Source: Holacanthus passer (Eukaryota; Chordata; Actinopteri; Pomacanthidae). From it: a stretch of 64,000 nucleotides of DNA. Made by a program: the position numbers and the translations under genes. Within the stretch, counting starts at the first letter, position 1; the number at the start of each line of letters is the position of its first letter. The stretch is taken from assembly GCA_025331565.1 (NCBI GenBank), contig JAFREQ010000049.1:1584501-1648500 (forward strand). Reading direction: 5' to 3'. Below the pieces are notes generated by a model. The model ran no database searches, had not been told where the DNA came from, and was given only the letters and a program-made list of their open reading frames with translations. Of this stretch, positions 26,201 through 33,157 are shown in pieces.

Positions 26201-27412
26201 TTGCCACAATAGTATATTAGTGTATTAATTACATAAAAAAGAAAAATATAATCTATCTGCTGTGCTCTTTCTGTGGCTCAGTCGATGTCTTATATCTTCC
26301 GTTGTGCTGAGGATTGTGGGTCAGAATAGCCAGAAAGGCATTTTGCATTTGACATACTATGTATTACTAAATCTTTTTCCAGCATACTAAAAAGTATGGG
26401 AGTATAAGATTTGGAAAGTGGCCATTGTACTAATGCAAAGTAATCACTGAGATCTGGGACATCACTGGGTAGAGGTCCAGAGGGGCAGGAAGTCTTGTTA
26501 CACAGCTTCACATACAGTATCAGCAAAAGTCTACTGAAAGTCTGAACCAAAATGAAGCCATGACTTCCAAATTTTATTAGGCCTTCATGAAAACAAAACT
26601 GGAAACACTCTGTAGCAAGTAAACTGAAAATGGTAACTTGAATACATAATGCGTCACTGTGATGAGCAACAGGGGTGTTGAGTGCTCGTTCCAAATTAGA
26701 ACCGGTTCCAGTCATATGAGTTGAATGCATGGATGCCATCGCTAATGCATTCATCTTATCAAATCATGAGTTTTACATTATTCTCAGTTAACCTGCTCAG
26801 GTGAGTTGCTTGCTTAAAGTGAGCCTCTATTGTTACAGACAATAAGAACATTTCTAACATCACCAGACTTATCTTCCATATGGTGATTCGCTGTAAGAAG
26901 CACAGCCATGGTGTGCCTTTACTTCTTGCAGAGTGTTGGTATCAGATATTATTTGTCTCTTTTGGTGTTTGTCTTGCCCAACAACAGGAGGAAGAAGGAC
27001 ACTGTGGAGAGGCAGCCCAGCTGTGTGGACGACACCCGCATTGATGCAGGCGACATTGTGGAGAAGATTGTCCAGAGTCAGAACTTTTCTGACAGCAGTA
27101 ACAATGAAGGTAGGAAGAGTTCAGTTTTGGGATTTTCGTTTTGCACAACATTTATGTATCACACTAGTAACTTCTCTTCTGGATCCCTTGTTTTCCTTCA
27201 GACAGCAACTTGAGACTGTTTGTGAGCAAAGATGGGACCACTGCCCTCAGCGGGACGCAGCTCGCACACAGGTAGACTCTTTTACAGCTGATCCGCTCAT
27301 TTACTGGATCTTTTTACCAGTCAAGCTTCTTTCATCTAAATGATCATGTGTTTCTGTGATTCCCAGAGGAACACCCGGTATTTTTGAGCCGGTGGTCATC
27401 GAGACTCACTGA
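5834..27412 (+). CDS. fam102a: fam102a (early estrogen-induced gene 1 protein, EEIG1), full gene model
   Basis: Eleven coding exons join in phase: 5834-6006, 19494-19614, 19917-19946, 21998-22114, 22200-22246, 23039-23199, 23550-23651, 23858-24071, 26988-27109, 27202-27271 and 27367-27412, giving 400 residues; the human protein has about 384. Residues 10-170 form the NT-C2 (N-terminal C2-like) domain, with FLMKKKKFKFQ, ELTAVPFVNGVLFCK, LGFADLNIAEFAGSG, EGYDTKNTRQDNSIL and LLSGDPCF. A Ser/Pro-rich low-complexity part follows, then the conserved VDDTRIDAGDIVEKIVQSQ and the terminus EPVVIETH. The C-terminus and synteny with dpm2 and pip5kl1 favour FAM102A over FAM102B. In mammals EEIG1 is an adaptor in RANK signalling in osteoclasts; C2-like membrane binding is likely. 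I chose the first ATG of the exon (5834, A at -3); the family's usual Met is residue 10 (5861). A 13-codon upstream ORF starts at 5739. Intron 4 has a GC donor. Confidence 0.93.
6925..7620 (-). mobile_element. Penelope-like retroelement relic with GIY-YIG C-terminal remnant and hammerhead-like 3' motif
   Basis: On the minus strand, broken frames give HYHEANHGSPACSLLDL and then HFNTMTAAGLNDDFSF before a stop-rich 3' part. The second motif matches the L.TL.P.GLN end of the GIY-YIG endonuclease domain in Neptune/Poseidon-type Penelope elements. Downstream on that strand come CTGATGA (7009 to 7003), a 14-base spacer and CGAAAC (6989 to 6984), the invariant boxes of a hammerhead ribozyme; ACAT/ATGT could form stem III. 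Penelope-like elements are known to carry type I hammerheads. No catalytic reverse-transcriptase block is present, so this is a 5'-truncated dead copy lying antisense to fam102a. Confidence 0.6.
9320..9440. repeat. Degenerate minisatellite, unit about 20 bp
   Basis: Repeated variants of 'cctatgttc.cagggtccyatgttc' and 'tgttcataag' alternate through this stretch, like the 'cctatgttcccagggt' minisatellites of fish. Unit boundaries are eroded. Confidence 0.5.
9490..9680 (+). repeat. Old interspersed repeat, copy 1
   Basis: It shares 'aaatagtggncaaggcctttatyt' and, further on, 'tctgatctgctccc.tttgt' with 27595-27745 in the same orientation. The family is not identified. Confidence 0.45.
10310..10600 (+). 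repeat. 'gccatgaaatttt...catgttgatgttagc' interspersed repeat, copy 1
   Basis: It contains the ordered blocks 'ggccatgaaattttgtaaagacattcatggtcccc', 'cttttcatctggagccattatcaggtcaaaat', 'cagctgcaatttgtgttta' and 'gttagcatgttgatgttagc'. The same blocks recur at 24430-24720, 61660-62390 and 62550-62790. This is a very common fish repeat; its class is uncertain. Confidence 0.6.
11850..11965. repeat. Low-complexity 'gatgcgat' cluster
   Basis: Loose repeats of caatgc, gatcc, gatgtgattcgatgcgatgcga. Probably an eroded short tandem repeat. Confidence 0.45.
12714..12895 (+). mobile_element. 5' end of a hAT-type non-autonomous element
   Basis: It begins CAGTGGTGGAAAGTACATTT, then 'aattttgaggtacatgga..' and 'tttctacttctagtccactacattt', the left part of a widespread fish hAT miniature element. 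No matching right end was found nearby, so it is truncated. Confidence 0.6.
12895..13262 (+). repeat. Unnamed diverged repeat, copy 1
   Basis: It aligns by eye with 46490-46832: shared blocks are gagaca.atgagg.aaagatact, gatgaaag/ggtgaaag..gacaggt, tgctggtgttct.aaaacagc and gaaacccacagct.gctcactga.tccatgg.aac. Both are on the + strand. I do not recognise the family. Confidence 0.55.
16110..16505 (+). mobile_element. LINE 3' end with TCTTA-type tail
   Basis: It ends 'ctggaaatttccccgttgtaggactaataaaggaatatcttatctta', the standard 3' terminus of a common fish non-LTR element. A minus-strand relative of the same tail is at 30826-30890. The upstream sequence has no intact frame. Confidence 0.6.
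16730..17380 (+). pseudogene. LINE reverse-transcriptase relic with C-terminal end
   Basis: The frame beginning near 16731 reads FPQGSILGPVLFCLYMLHL, then FYVDDSQLYLQL, then LDCLED. These are reverse-transcriptase motifs B and C (QGSxLGP and the catalytic xxDD box). A one-base shift after LDCLED continues as IKGWVVNNSL, a stop, then NKTEVTIFGPSKS, as in L2/Rex1-type fish LINEs. A 3' fragment near 17138 encodes RLKIHFYSMTF, followed by a 3' UTR with 'cagcactttggt'. Frameshift and stops make it dead. Clade assignment beyond non-LTR is uncertain. Confidence 0.75.
19494..19614 (+). CDS. fam102a: fam102a coding exon 2
   Basis: Acceptor 'gtgtgtacag', donor AAG|GTGAAC. It encodes EEVQQNCVRWRKKFSFVCK and ANPITGVLDPC within the NT-C2 domain. 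The tract before the acceptor is UG-rich, not pyrimidine-rich. Confidence 0.93.
19917..19946 (+). CDS. fam102a: fam102a coding exon 3 (30-bp micro-exon)
   Basis: Acceptor 'tctttgcag', donor AAG|GTAAGT. It encodes ELKGGKAFSK, which is invariant in the family. At 10 codons it is easily missed; skipping it would keep the frame. Confidence 0.93.
20171..20205 (+). repeat. (TG)17 microsatellite
   Basis: Uninterrupted TG dinucleotides over 35 bp in fam102a intron 3. Confidence 0.95.
21998..22114 (+). CDS. fam102a: fam102a coding exon 4
   Basis: Acceptor 'gtctgtctccag'. It encodes LGFADLNIAEFAGSG and YDTKNTRQDNSILK. The donor is AAG|GCAAAC, a GC donor; reading on with no intron would lose the conserved LLSGDPCF, which lies in another frame after 22199. 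Confidence 0.9.
22115..22199 (+). other. Short GC-AG intron (85 bp) of fam102a
   Basis: It starts GCAAAC after CTCAAG and ends 'tttatttatag'. It separates NSILK from VTIGMTLLSGD with the correct phase for the family. No GT donor nearby gives the expected junction. Confidence 0.8.
22200..22246 (+). CDS. fam102a: fam102a coding exon 5
   Basis: Encodes VTIGMTLLSGDPCFK and part of the next codon; donor AAAC|GTGAGT. It ends the NT-C2 domain. Confidence 0.9.
22247..23038. other. fam102a intron 5
   Basis: A short run of tatag/catag repeats lies near 22543-22568; nothing else is recognised. Confidence 0.6.
23039..23199 (+). CDS. fam102a: fam102a coding exon 6
   Basis: Acceptor 'cttcaccatcag', donor TCAG|GTAACT. 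It encodes PPNTAKSVSIGNEDPTLQL and a Gly-rich linker after the NT-C2 domain. Confidence 0.9.
23200..23549. other. fam102a intron 6
   Basis: No recognisable feature; pyrimidine-rich patch at 23365-23400. Confidence 0.6.
23550..23651 (+). CDS. fam102a: fam102a coding exon 7
   Basis: Acceptor 'gtgttctgtag', donor TCAG|GTGAGA. It encodes GLPEEGESVSSPNEVFHTGH and the conserved RNSSFASQHSKIS. Confidence 0.92.
23858..24071 (+). CDS. fam102a: fam102a coding exon 8
   Basis: Acceptor 'ctgtcctccag', donor CCAG|GTAGAT. It encodes the Ser/Pro-rich segment beginning YSTAHSRCSSLTDLSHHRN and ending LMSNRSS. This region is poorly conserved in the family and predicted to be disordered. Confidence 0.88.
24430..24720 (+). 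repeat. 'ttggtttatgaccaaatacctgcaaagctaat...gatgttagcc' interspersed repeat, copy 2
   Basis: Contains 'ttggtttatgaccaaatacctgcaaagcta', 'gtaaacatggtaaacattatacct' and 'gtgagcatattagcatgctgatgttagcc', the 3' half of the repeat also present at 10310, 61660 and 62550. Confidence 0.65.
25072..25821. mobile_element. Non-autonomous hAT element, copy A
   Basis: About 95% alike by eye to copy B (48975-49670). It begins CAATGTTGGGAGTAACGTAA and is flanked by perfect 8-bp target duplications GTCAGCAC (25064-25071 and 25822-25829), the hAT hallmark. The right end stops at AAGTAACTG, where copy B reads AAGTAACTTGCCCAACACTG, so 11 terminal bases are lost. It keeps a segment of about 45 bp near 25425 that copy B lacks. 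No coding capacity. Confidence 0.85.
26988..27109 (+). CDS. fam102a: fam102a coding exon 9
   Basis: Acceptor 'cccaacaacag', donor GAAG|GTAGGA. It encodes RKKDTVERQPSCVDDTR and IDAGDIVEKIVQSQNF, the second conserved block of the family. Confidence 0.93.
27202..27271 (+). CDS. fam102a: fam102a coding exon 10
   Basis: Acceptor 'gttttccttcag', donor ACAG|GTAGAC. It encodes SNLRLFVSKDGTTALSGTQL. Confidence 0.93.
27367..27412 (+). CDS. fam102a: fam102a coding exon 11 with stop
   Basis: Acceptor 'tgtgattcccag'. It encodes GTPGIFEPVVIETH and TGA at 27410-27412. Confidence 0.93.
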
Positions 27413-27594
27413 GAGATGCGTCAACACGCCTTCAGCCTCATCAGCTGGTTGTCTGTGACTGTGTATGTGCAAGTATATGCATCCATGCCTTCAGTGCATA
27501 CAGCTTGAAATATGACTACTATGATATAGATATCAAGCCTTTCTAGTATATTTAATCAGGTGTTGGGATGTGTGTAACGCACAATTACCACTGT

Positions 27595-27745
27595 TGTGTT
27601 TTCAAATAGTGGACAGGGCCTTTATTTATCTTGAATGAAGAAAGAGCCAGGCCATTATTTCTAATTTTACTGGTGTTATAAGTGCATTTATCACTCAGAA
27701 AATATTCTGATCTGCTCCCGTTTGTTGTGTCAAATTGCAGTTCCT
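27595..27745 (+). repeat. Old interspersed repeat, copy 2
   Basis: Shares 'aaatagtggacagggcctttattt' and 'tctgatctgctcccgtttgt' with 9490-9680. It lies in the likely fam102a 3' UTR. Confidence 0.45.
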
Positions 27746-29539
27746 GCTGTTAACACAGATTTATCCTCTACATATCTGTTTTACATTAAAACACTTCCAG
27801 CAGTCCAGGGAGAGTAGTTTCTCCCCTTTCCTGGGAAGCTTTTATTTTGGAACATCTGCAGAAATTTTCATTATAGCAGCTCAACATTGGCAAAGCGCGG
27901 CAAAGTAGAATCAGCCAGCTTTAATTCAGCAGTGAGTGAGGATGCATTTTTTATACTAATGTGCAGGAATTAGTAATTAATGCTCTGAAATGAACTAATT
28001 TATGTGTGCACAAATGGAATCAGGCCAGCTGCTGTGTTTTGGTGCTGCAGTGGCTAAAAACAATGAATTCATTCCTTCCTATTGATATTATGAGCACGTT
28101 ACATTCATTTCATTGTCCTTGTGTCCTAACCACTGTAAATTATACACCTGCAATGCGACATTGTCATACTGGCCAGCTGTGTTAGCTGTCAGTTAGAAGA
28201 TGTGGCTAATAAATTGTCAGGCCAGGAAGAGAATTCAGATTTTGTTGGCTAAACAATGTAGTTATCTTTGACATCCAAAAAAACATTTGATGAAATGTTG
28301 GCAATATTGTTAAACATTGTTAATTCAAGTGCATACATTTTTAATTGAAGAGCATTAATTACTCATTTTTGTGCAACAGACATGACTCTGTTGTTATACT
28401 GCATACTGAAAATGCATGTTTTATCTGTATAGTACAGATGCCAGTAATTTAGTTTTCCCCTTTTTTCTGGGCTGTAATTGAAGTGCCAATCATCATTTAC
28501 ATTGGGTGTGTGTCAAACTGGTCTTAAACAGTGTCATCAAGTGTAATAGATTTTTTTATAGAAAACATTGTGATATGTGACAGTATGAAAATCGCAAGTG
28601 TAAAGAAGTAATGATGGAAAAATTCAGTTTCAGGATCCTGGTGTTGTTCATGCTGGTTCACTGTCACACCGCCATGACCTGACACAAATACAGCCATCAT
28701 TAATGTTATTAGTAACACCAGTGCCTTTCCTACCACAACATGTCCAAATGTCTGCTGGGAAAAAGGGTGATTTGCTTTCTCGCCTATTATTTACGTGTTC
28801 ATCAGGGTGGAGATGAAAAGTGGAAAACAACTGACAGTCTTCTCACCACTTTGTCCCTTTAAACACCAAATCTGGCAAAACACAAAGCTACAATTTCCAC
28901 CCCAGCATTACAGCAGGTTAAGCACACTGCAGCTAGTAAAGGTAGTAATTGGTGAGTTTAATAAAACTGTGGCAGTTAGCCAGCATTTCAAATAATAGAC
29001 ATTTTCAATGAATGACTCGAAATACTAAAATCAGACTTATGGTAAACCTATTCACTGTACATACATTACTGAACAAGGTACCAGTCTGCAACACAACCAA
29101 TGAAATTTTGACAGTTTGAAGTGCACAAATTACTTGAACAATACCCTGAGGACCATTGCATTTTGGGAATTGTAGTGCAACACTGAACTAATGGTGCGCT
29201 CAGGAGGAGAAGTAGTACCTGATCAGCTAACAAAATACAACTCATTCCAAAAACTGTTGTGACGCCATGTACTATGTAAATAAAACTGAGTGCAGTCATT
29301 CACCAACAGTTTTACCTTGCTCATGTAGTACTAACCTTTATGCCAAGAGCACACTGCAGACTGTAGGTCTGCTTTTTCATTCGCTGACTGCTTTTTGAGA
29401 TCACTACCAAAAGCCCCAGATCAGAGGCAGCTTGGCACTGGCGTGAGCGATGATTGATATGCGTGAACTACTCAAAGAAGCGATCTGAGAGCATATATTT
29501 ATAGATCAACATTTATATATAAGTAAATATATATTTACA

Positions 29540-29689
29540 TAAATCAATAAGGTTGATGAGGGAAAACATTATATTTATTATCTTTGTACTTTTTTCAAAT
29601 GGGTATGTGTCAGAAAGCATTAGCAAAGTATCACATTCTGCTTTATTTGTTTTACACAGCGTCTCAACTTTTTTGAAATTGTGGTTGTA
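29540..29689 (+). mobile_element. 3' end of the TA-type DNA transposon also seen at 3727-4060
   Basis: Ends 'ttttacacagcgtctcaacttttttgaaattgtggttgta' and shares 'tatttttgtactt/tatctttgtacttttt' and 'tatgtgtcagaaa..cattagcaaa.tatcacattctg' with the earlier copy. Confidence 0.6.
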
Positions 29690-30825
29690 CAGAACAACAC
29701 AGACCAGTGGTCAGACAATGAAATCCAGTGTTTCACTTGAACACATGATGGACAACTGAAAACAGTGTATCAGGTTAATATCTGTATAACTCTCATAAGG
29801 TATAAATACATCTAACAGCCTACATCATGTTCAGGCTACTAACAGGAACAAAGAGAGAAGTTTGTGTCTTCTCCATTATTTACATCCCACAGCAGCTTTT
29901 TCACTGTTTCAGCTAATCGGATAGATTCACCTGCGACCACACAAGTCAAGCCTGGAAAATTTTATCATGTTATTATTTTCTGACTTTACAAGTTGACAAG
30001 GACCTACCAAACGCAGCGCAAGAGTCATCAAAGCCTCTGACTGAGGGCGAGTTAAAATCAGCTTGGAGCTTTTATTTATAACCTTTTATTATATTTCACT
30101 TCTGTTTGATCACAGTATATACGTACTTATTATATTATTTTGCACATGTGTGCTCTTTGAGGAGTTGTTGGAATTGTTAGAAACCACTAAAAGAAAATGG
30201 AGATAGCAAGTGTGTCTGAAATGACACATGACATGTTCTGTTTTCAAATCTTTTTAAATTTCCACGACACATTTAAATACTGTAGTTGTAGGACAAAATG
30301 CAATTAGGTGAATCTGTCAAAGGCTTATGAGAAAGCACAAAGCTTGCATTCATATGGCTGGCCATATGTACCCATCCATTCTCTGCACTTACTAAGTACT
30401 TATTTACTCTCTGAATCTGAACCTTGCTCTTGTAAACTGATCAAGACTGTAACTTGTCACAAACCAAGCTCCACATCAAGCACGCACAGATTAGCCAAAC
30501 TAGGAATGCAAATATTTTATGAGCAGTAGATGGTTAAAAACTCGCACTGAATGTTACACGCAACAGGCTGAATAGAAAAGTTACTTAGAACTGCATTCAT
30601 TGATTTTAACTACAGAGTAAGCAGTAAGCACAGCATTGATATATTATCATAATTTAAAGTTAGCAAACAGATGTTTCTTTACACATCTAGCAGACACATA
30701 TCCCATCAGCATTCATTTGGCGTCATGTTTGTCTGACCTGGTGAATGTTAGTCCAATATTCACTCTCCTGTTTGCTCTGGTTTGGTCTCCACCAACTCCT
30801 GAGAGAAATATCTGGCTTTTTACAT

Positions 30826-30890
30826 GATAAGATAAGATCATTCTTTATTGATCCCCCGTAGGGGAAATTCGAGGATGATGATAATATGTT
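30826..30890 (-). mobile_element. Minus-strand LINE 3' tail fragment
   Basis: GATAAGATAAGATCATTCTT followed by TATTGATCCCCCGTAGGGGA is the reverse complement of the 'ccccta..ggggatcaataaagaatgatcttatcttatc' type of LINE end; compare the + strand tail at 16460-16505. Confidence 0.6.
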
Positions 30891-31625
30891 CACCAGCTAG
30901 TGTAACAGTGTCTGTCTGCTGCTGATGCTGAGCAGGTGGTGTACAGTGGGTTTGTCAGAGCCTTTTAGCTAAAACTGCTGCTGGAAATGGGGTATCATAG
31001 TTGAACAGCTTGTGTAAACTCTGCCCCGTCACATCGTGTATAGAGCTACTGTAACAGTGATACTGTAGGCCTGCTGTTGCCTGTTGTGAAGTCAGTCCCA
31101 CAGCTGCAGCAGCACAAAGCCCCTCTTGTACCAGGACTGACAATATACAATAGATCCTCACCCCACAGGATTCATGTGTGTGTTTGTGTATCTGCATTGT
31201 GTGTGTGTTAATGTCTTTTTGATACTGTACTGTATGTGTGAATGTTCCACTGTATGCATGCAGGCATTGCGTATAGTGATGTGATATGAAAGGATGTACA
31301 TCAGATACTGGAAAGCCTCCTATTATTTTTACTGTGGTCCATCAAGCCGTGGTTCATCCTGGGTAAATACATGCATAAATAATTTGTGCACAAGTAGTGG
31401 TGAACGCAGGGTATAGTAGGGACAACTTTTCAGCTGCTGTTCAATGTGTCACCTGGGGTTTCAGCCACAGCAGAGACATTGCCGTCCACACTAAAGCACA
31501 GAAACTAAGAATGTATGTAGAGTATAATGTCTGTATTATTTCTGTATTTTGAACAAATGTGCTCTTCTCTCTGTCTCTTCTGATAGCAGTCCATATTTAT
31601 CACTTCATGCTAAATATTGTTCTCT

Positions 31626-31670
31626 ACAGTATCTATATACATGGGGTCAGTCCCTGTATATAGATACTGT
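31626..31670. repeat. Perfect 16-bp inverted repeat (hairpin)
   Basis: ACAGTATCTATATACA (31626-31641) and TGTATATAGATACTGT (31655-31670) are exact reverse complements around a 13-base loop that can add GGG/CCC pairs. A few outer pairs extend the stem. Confidence 0.8.
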
Positions 31671-33047
31671 GAAGATATGGGGTTCCACTCAGAGAATCAT
31701 GGTTACATATGTAACCCTCTTGTCTATTTTCCTTTTATTTTCAGACCAGCAGGCTGGTCTACAGATTTGTACTGATTTGCATGTAAAAGCTAATGTTGTA
31801 TAGTGAAATGGGACTGAAAGGATAATCATTTGTTATTTACGTTGAAGGGTGTGCTTGTTCCAGAATACATACAGTAAAGGGAACCTTTGTGTTGGTGAAT
31901 TATCTGCTGCTGTGATTTGTTCTAAATGCTCATTCTGCCTTTGTACTTGACCCTATGTAACCTGTGGCCTTATTAATTACATTTATACAACTAAATGCTT
32001 ATTTTCATGTTGTAAAAAGTTTTTTTTTGTTCTTCTTTTCTGCTCATTTAAAAATAAATAGAATCATTGCATCATTAGATTGGGATTATTTTGCATTTGT
32101 AGCTGTAATACTGATTTTTTTTTGCATAGGAAGAAGGTTTTGGTGAAGAGGATATAGAAACTGTTTTTTGTAATTTATTAAATTCAAATTAGGTCGAGCA
32201 AATTGGACCCATACTTGTCAAATCAGCAGAAAGTGAATGCATTTAAATACTTACCTTACTTAAATATGTTAAGCAGACACTATTCAGTGTACATTTCTAC
32301 ATTTTTGGCACACTTTTGTTGACTTCAAAAGTTAACTTTAAAATCTGATAACATAATTGTCAGACAATTAGGCTATTTTCTCTCCTTGTATGTTAAAAGT
32401 CACATCAAATGTTGAAATTATCTGTTCCGTTAATAACTGTATGAAAGCAATGCCAGTGTTGAAGAGGAAGGAATTAGGAGTTGCATAAACATGCATACCA
32501 TATAAAATAATGTTACTAATGCTATAATAACACAACATAGTGGGTTTATTAAACAAGACGTGACAGATCATACACATGAGGTGACTGTTCTACTACTGCG
32601 TGCTACATACAGTAAAAGTAAAATTAATCTAGTTTTACAAAAAACAAACCAACATTTTTTTTAAAACTCAAGGTCCACTACCTGGATTTTAAACTGTTTC
32701 CACAGTCAAAAATGAACCATCGCACTCAAAGTAATGTATTTTACCTAATGAATGTAATGTGTGATGATGATAATGATTATAGGTGGCATCTGATAAAATA
32801 AATGTATTTAACTAGTGTAGAGGCAATGTTAGTGCTTAAATAATGTCAAAAGTGGGTTCTTTGGGCTCTGATGGTGTTTAGAAATAACATTTCTTTTACT
32901 CCCTTCATATAAGGGTAAAACTAATATACAGTATAATAAACAGGATGACAAATAATTAACTATGCATTGTCTGAAACAGAAATGCACATACTGCACATCA
33001 AGTTGCTGTGGCTTCGTTATCATTTTAACCTGTGTTCTGCGGGACAA

Positions 33048-33064
33048 CCAGCAGGGGGCAGCAG
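33048..33064 (+). promoter_or_regulatory. CTCF-like motif in the dpm2 promoter
   Basis: CCAGCAGGGGGCAGCAG is a close match to the CTCF core. It lies about 90 bases before the dpm2 start codon, so it is in or beside the first exon. An ETS-like CAGGAAG follows at 33101. Confidence 0.4.
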
Positions 33065-33154
33065 AGACCCACACATGCATCTTGTCAGCCGGATTTATCA
33101 ACAGGAAGAAGAGCAGCAGGCGGAAACGTCAGCAGTCAACAGTACTTGTCAGAA

Positions 33155-33157
33155 ATG
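33155..33157 (+). CDS. dpm2: dpm2 coding exon 1: the start codon alone
   Basis: The first exon ends exactly in ATG before the donor GTAAGA (33158). With the exon-2 start GCT, the initiation context is agaaATGg, good for translation. The 5' limit of the exon is not defined; it probably starts within 33030-33110. Confidence 0.7.

Larger units (their letters stand above)
24072..26987. other. fam102a intron 8
   Basis: Contains a common interspersed repeat (24430-24720) and hAT copy A (25072-25821). From 25830 to 26980 there is only AT-rich sequence with minus-strand open frames lacking known motifs. Confidence 0.65.
27413..33047. other. fam102a 3' UTR and intergenic space before dpm2
   Basis: No second gene was recognised. 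Candidate polyadenylation signals AATAAA occur near 28958, 29279 and 32053; the true 3' end cannot be chosen. It contains old repeats at 27595-27745 and 29540-29689, a minus-strand LINE tail at 30826-30890 and a strong hairpin at 31626-31670. The stretch 31800-33000 is AT-rich and featureless. Confidence 0.6.

Noticed and set aside
26290..26754. 154-codon minus-strand frame in fam102a intron 8
   Set aside because: No domain-like pattern and AT-rich composition like its surroundings; not supported as a gene.
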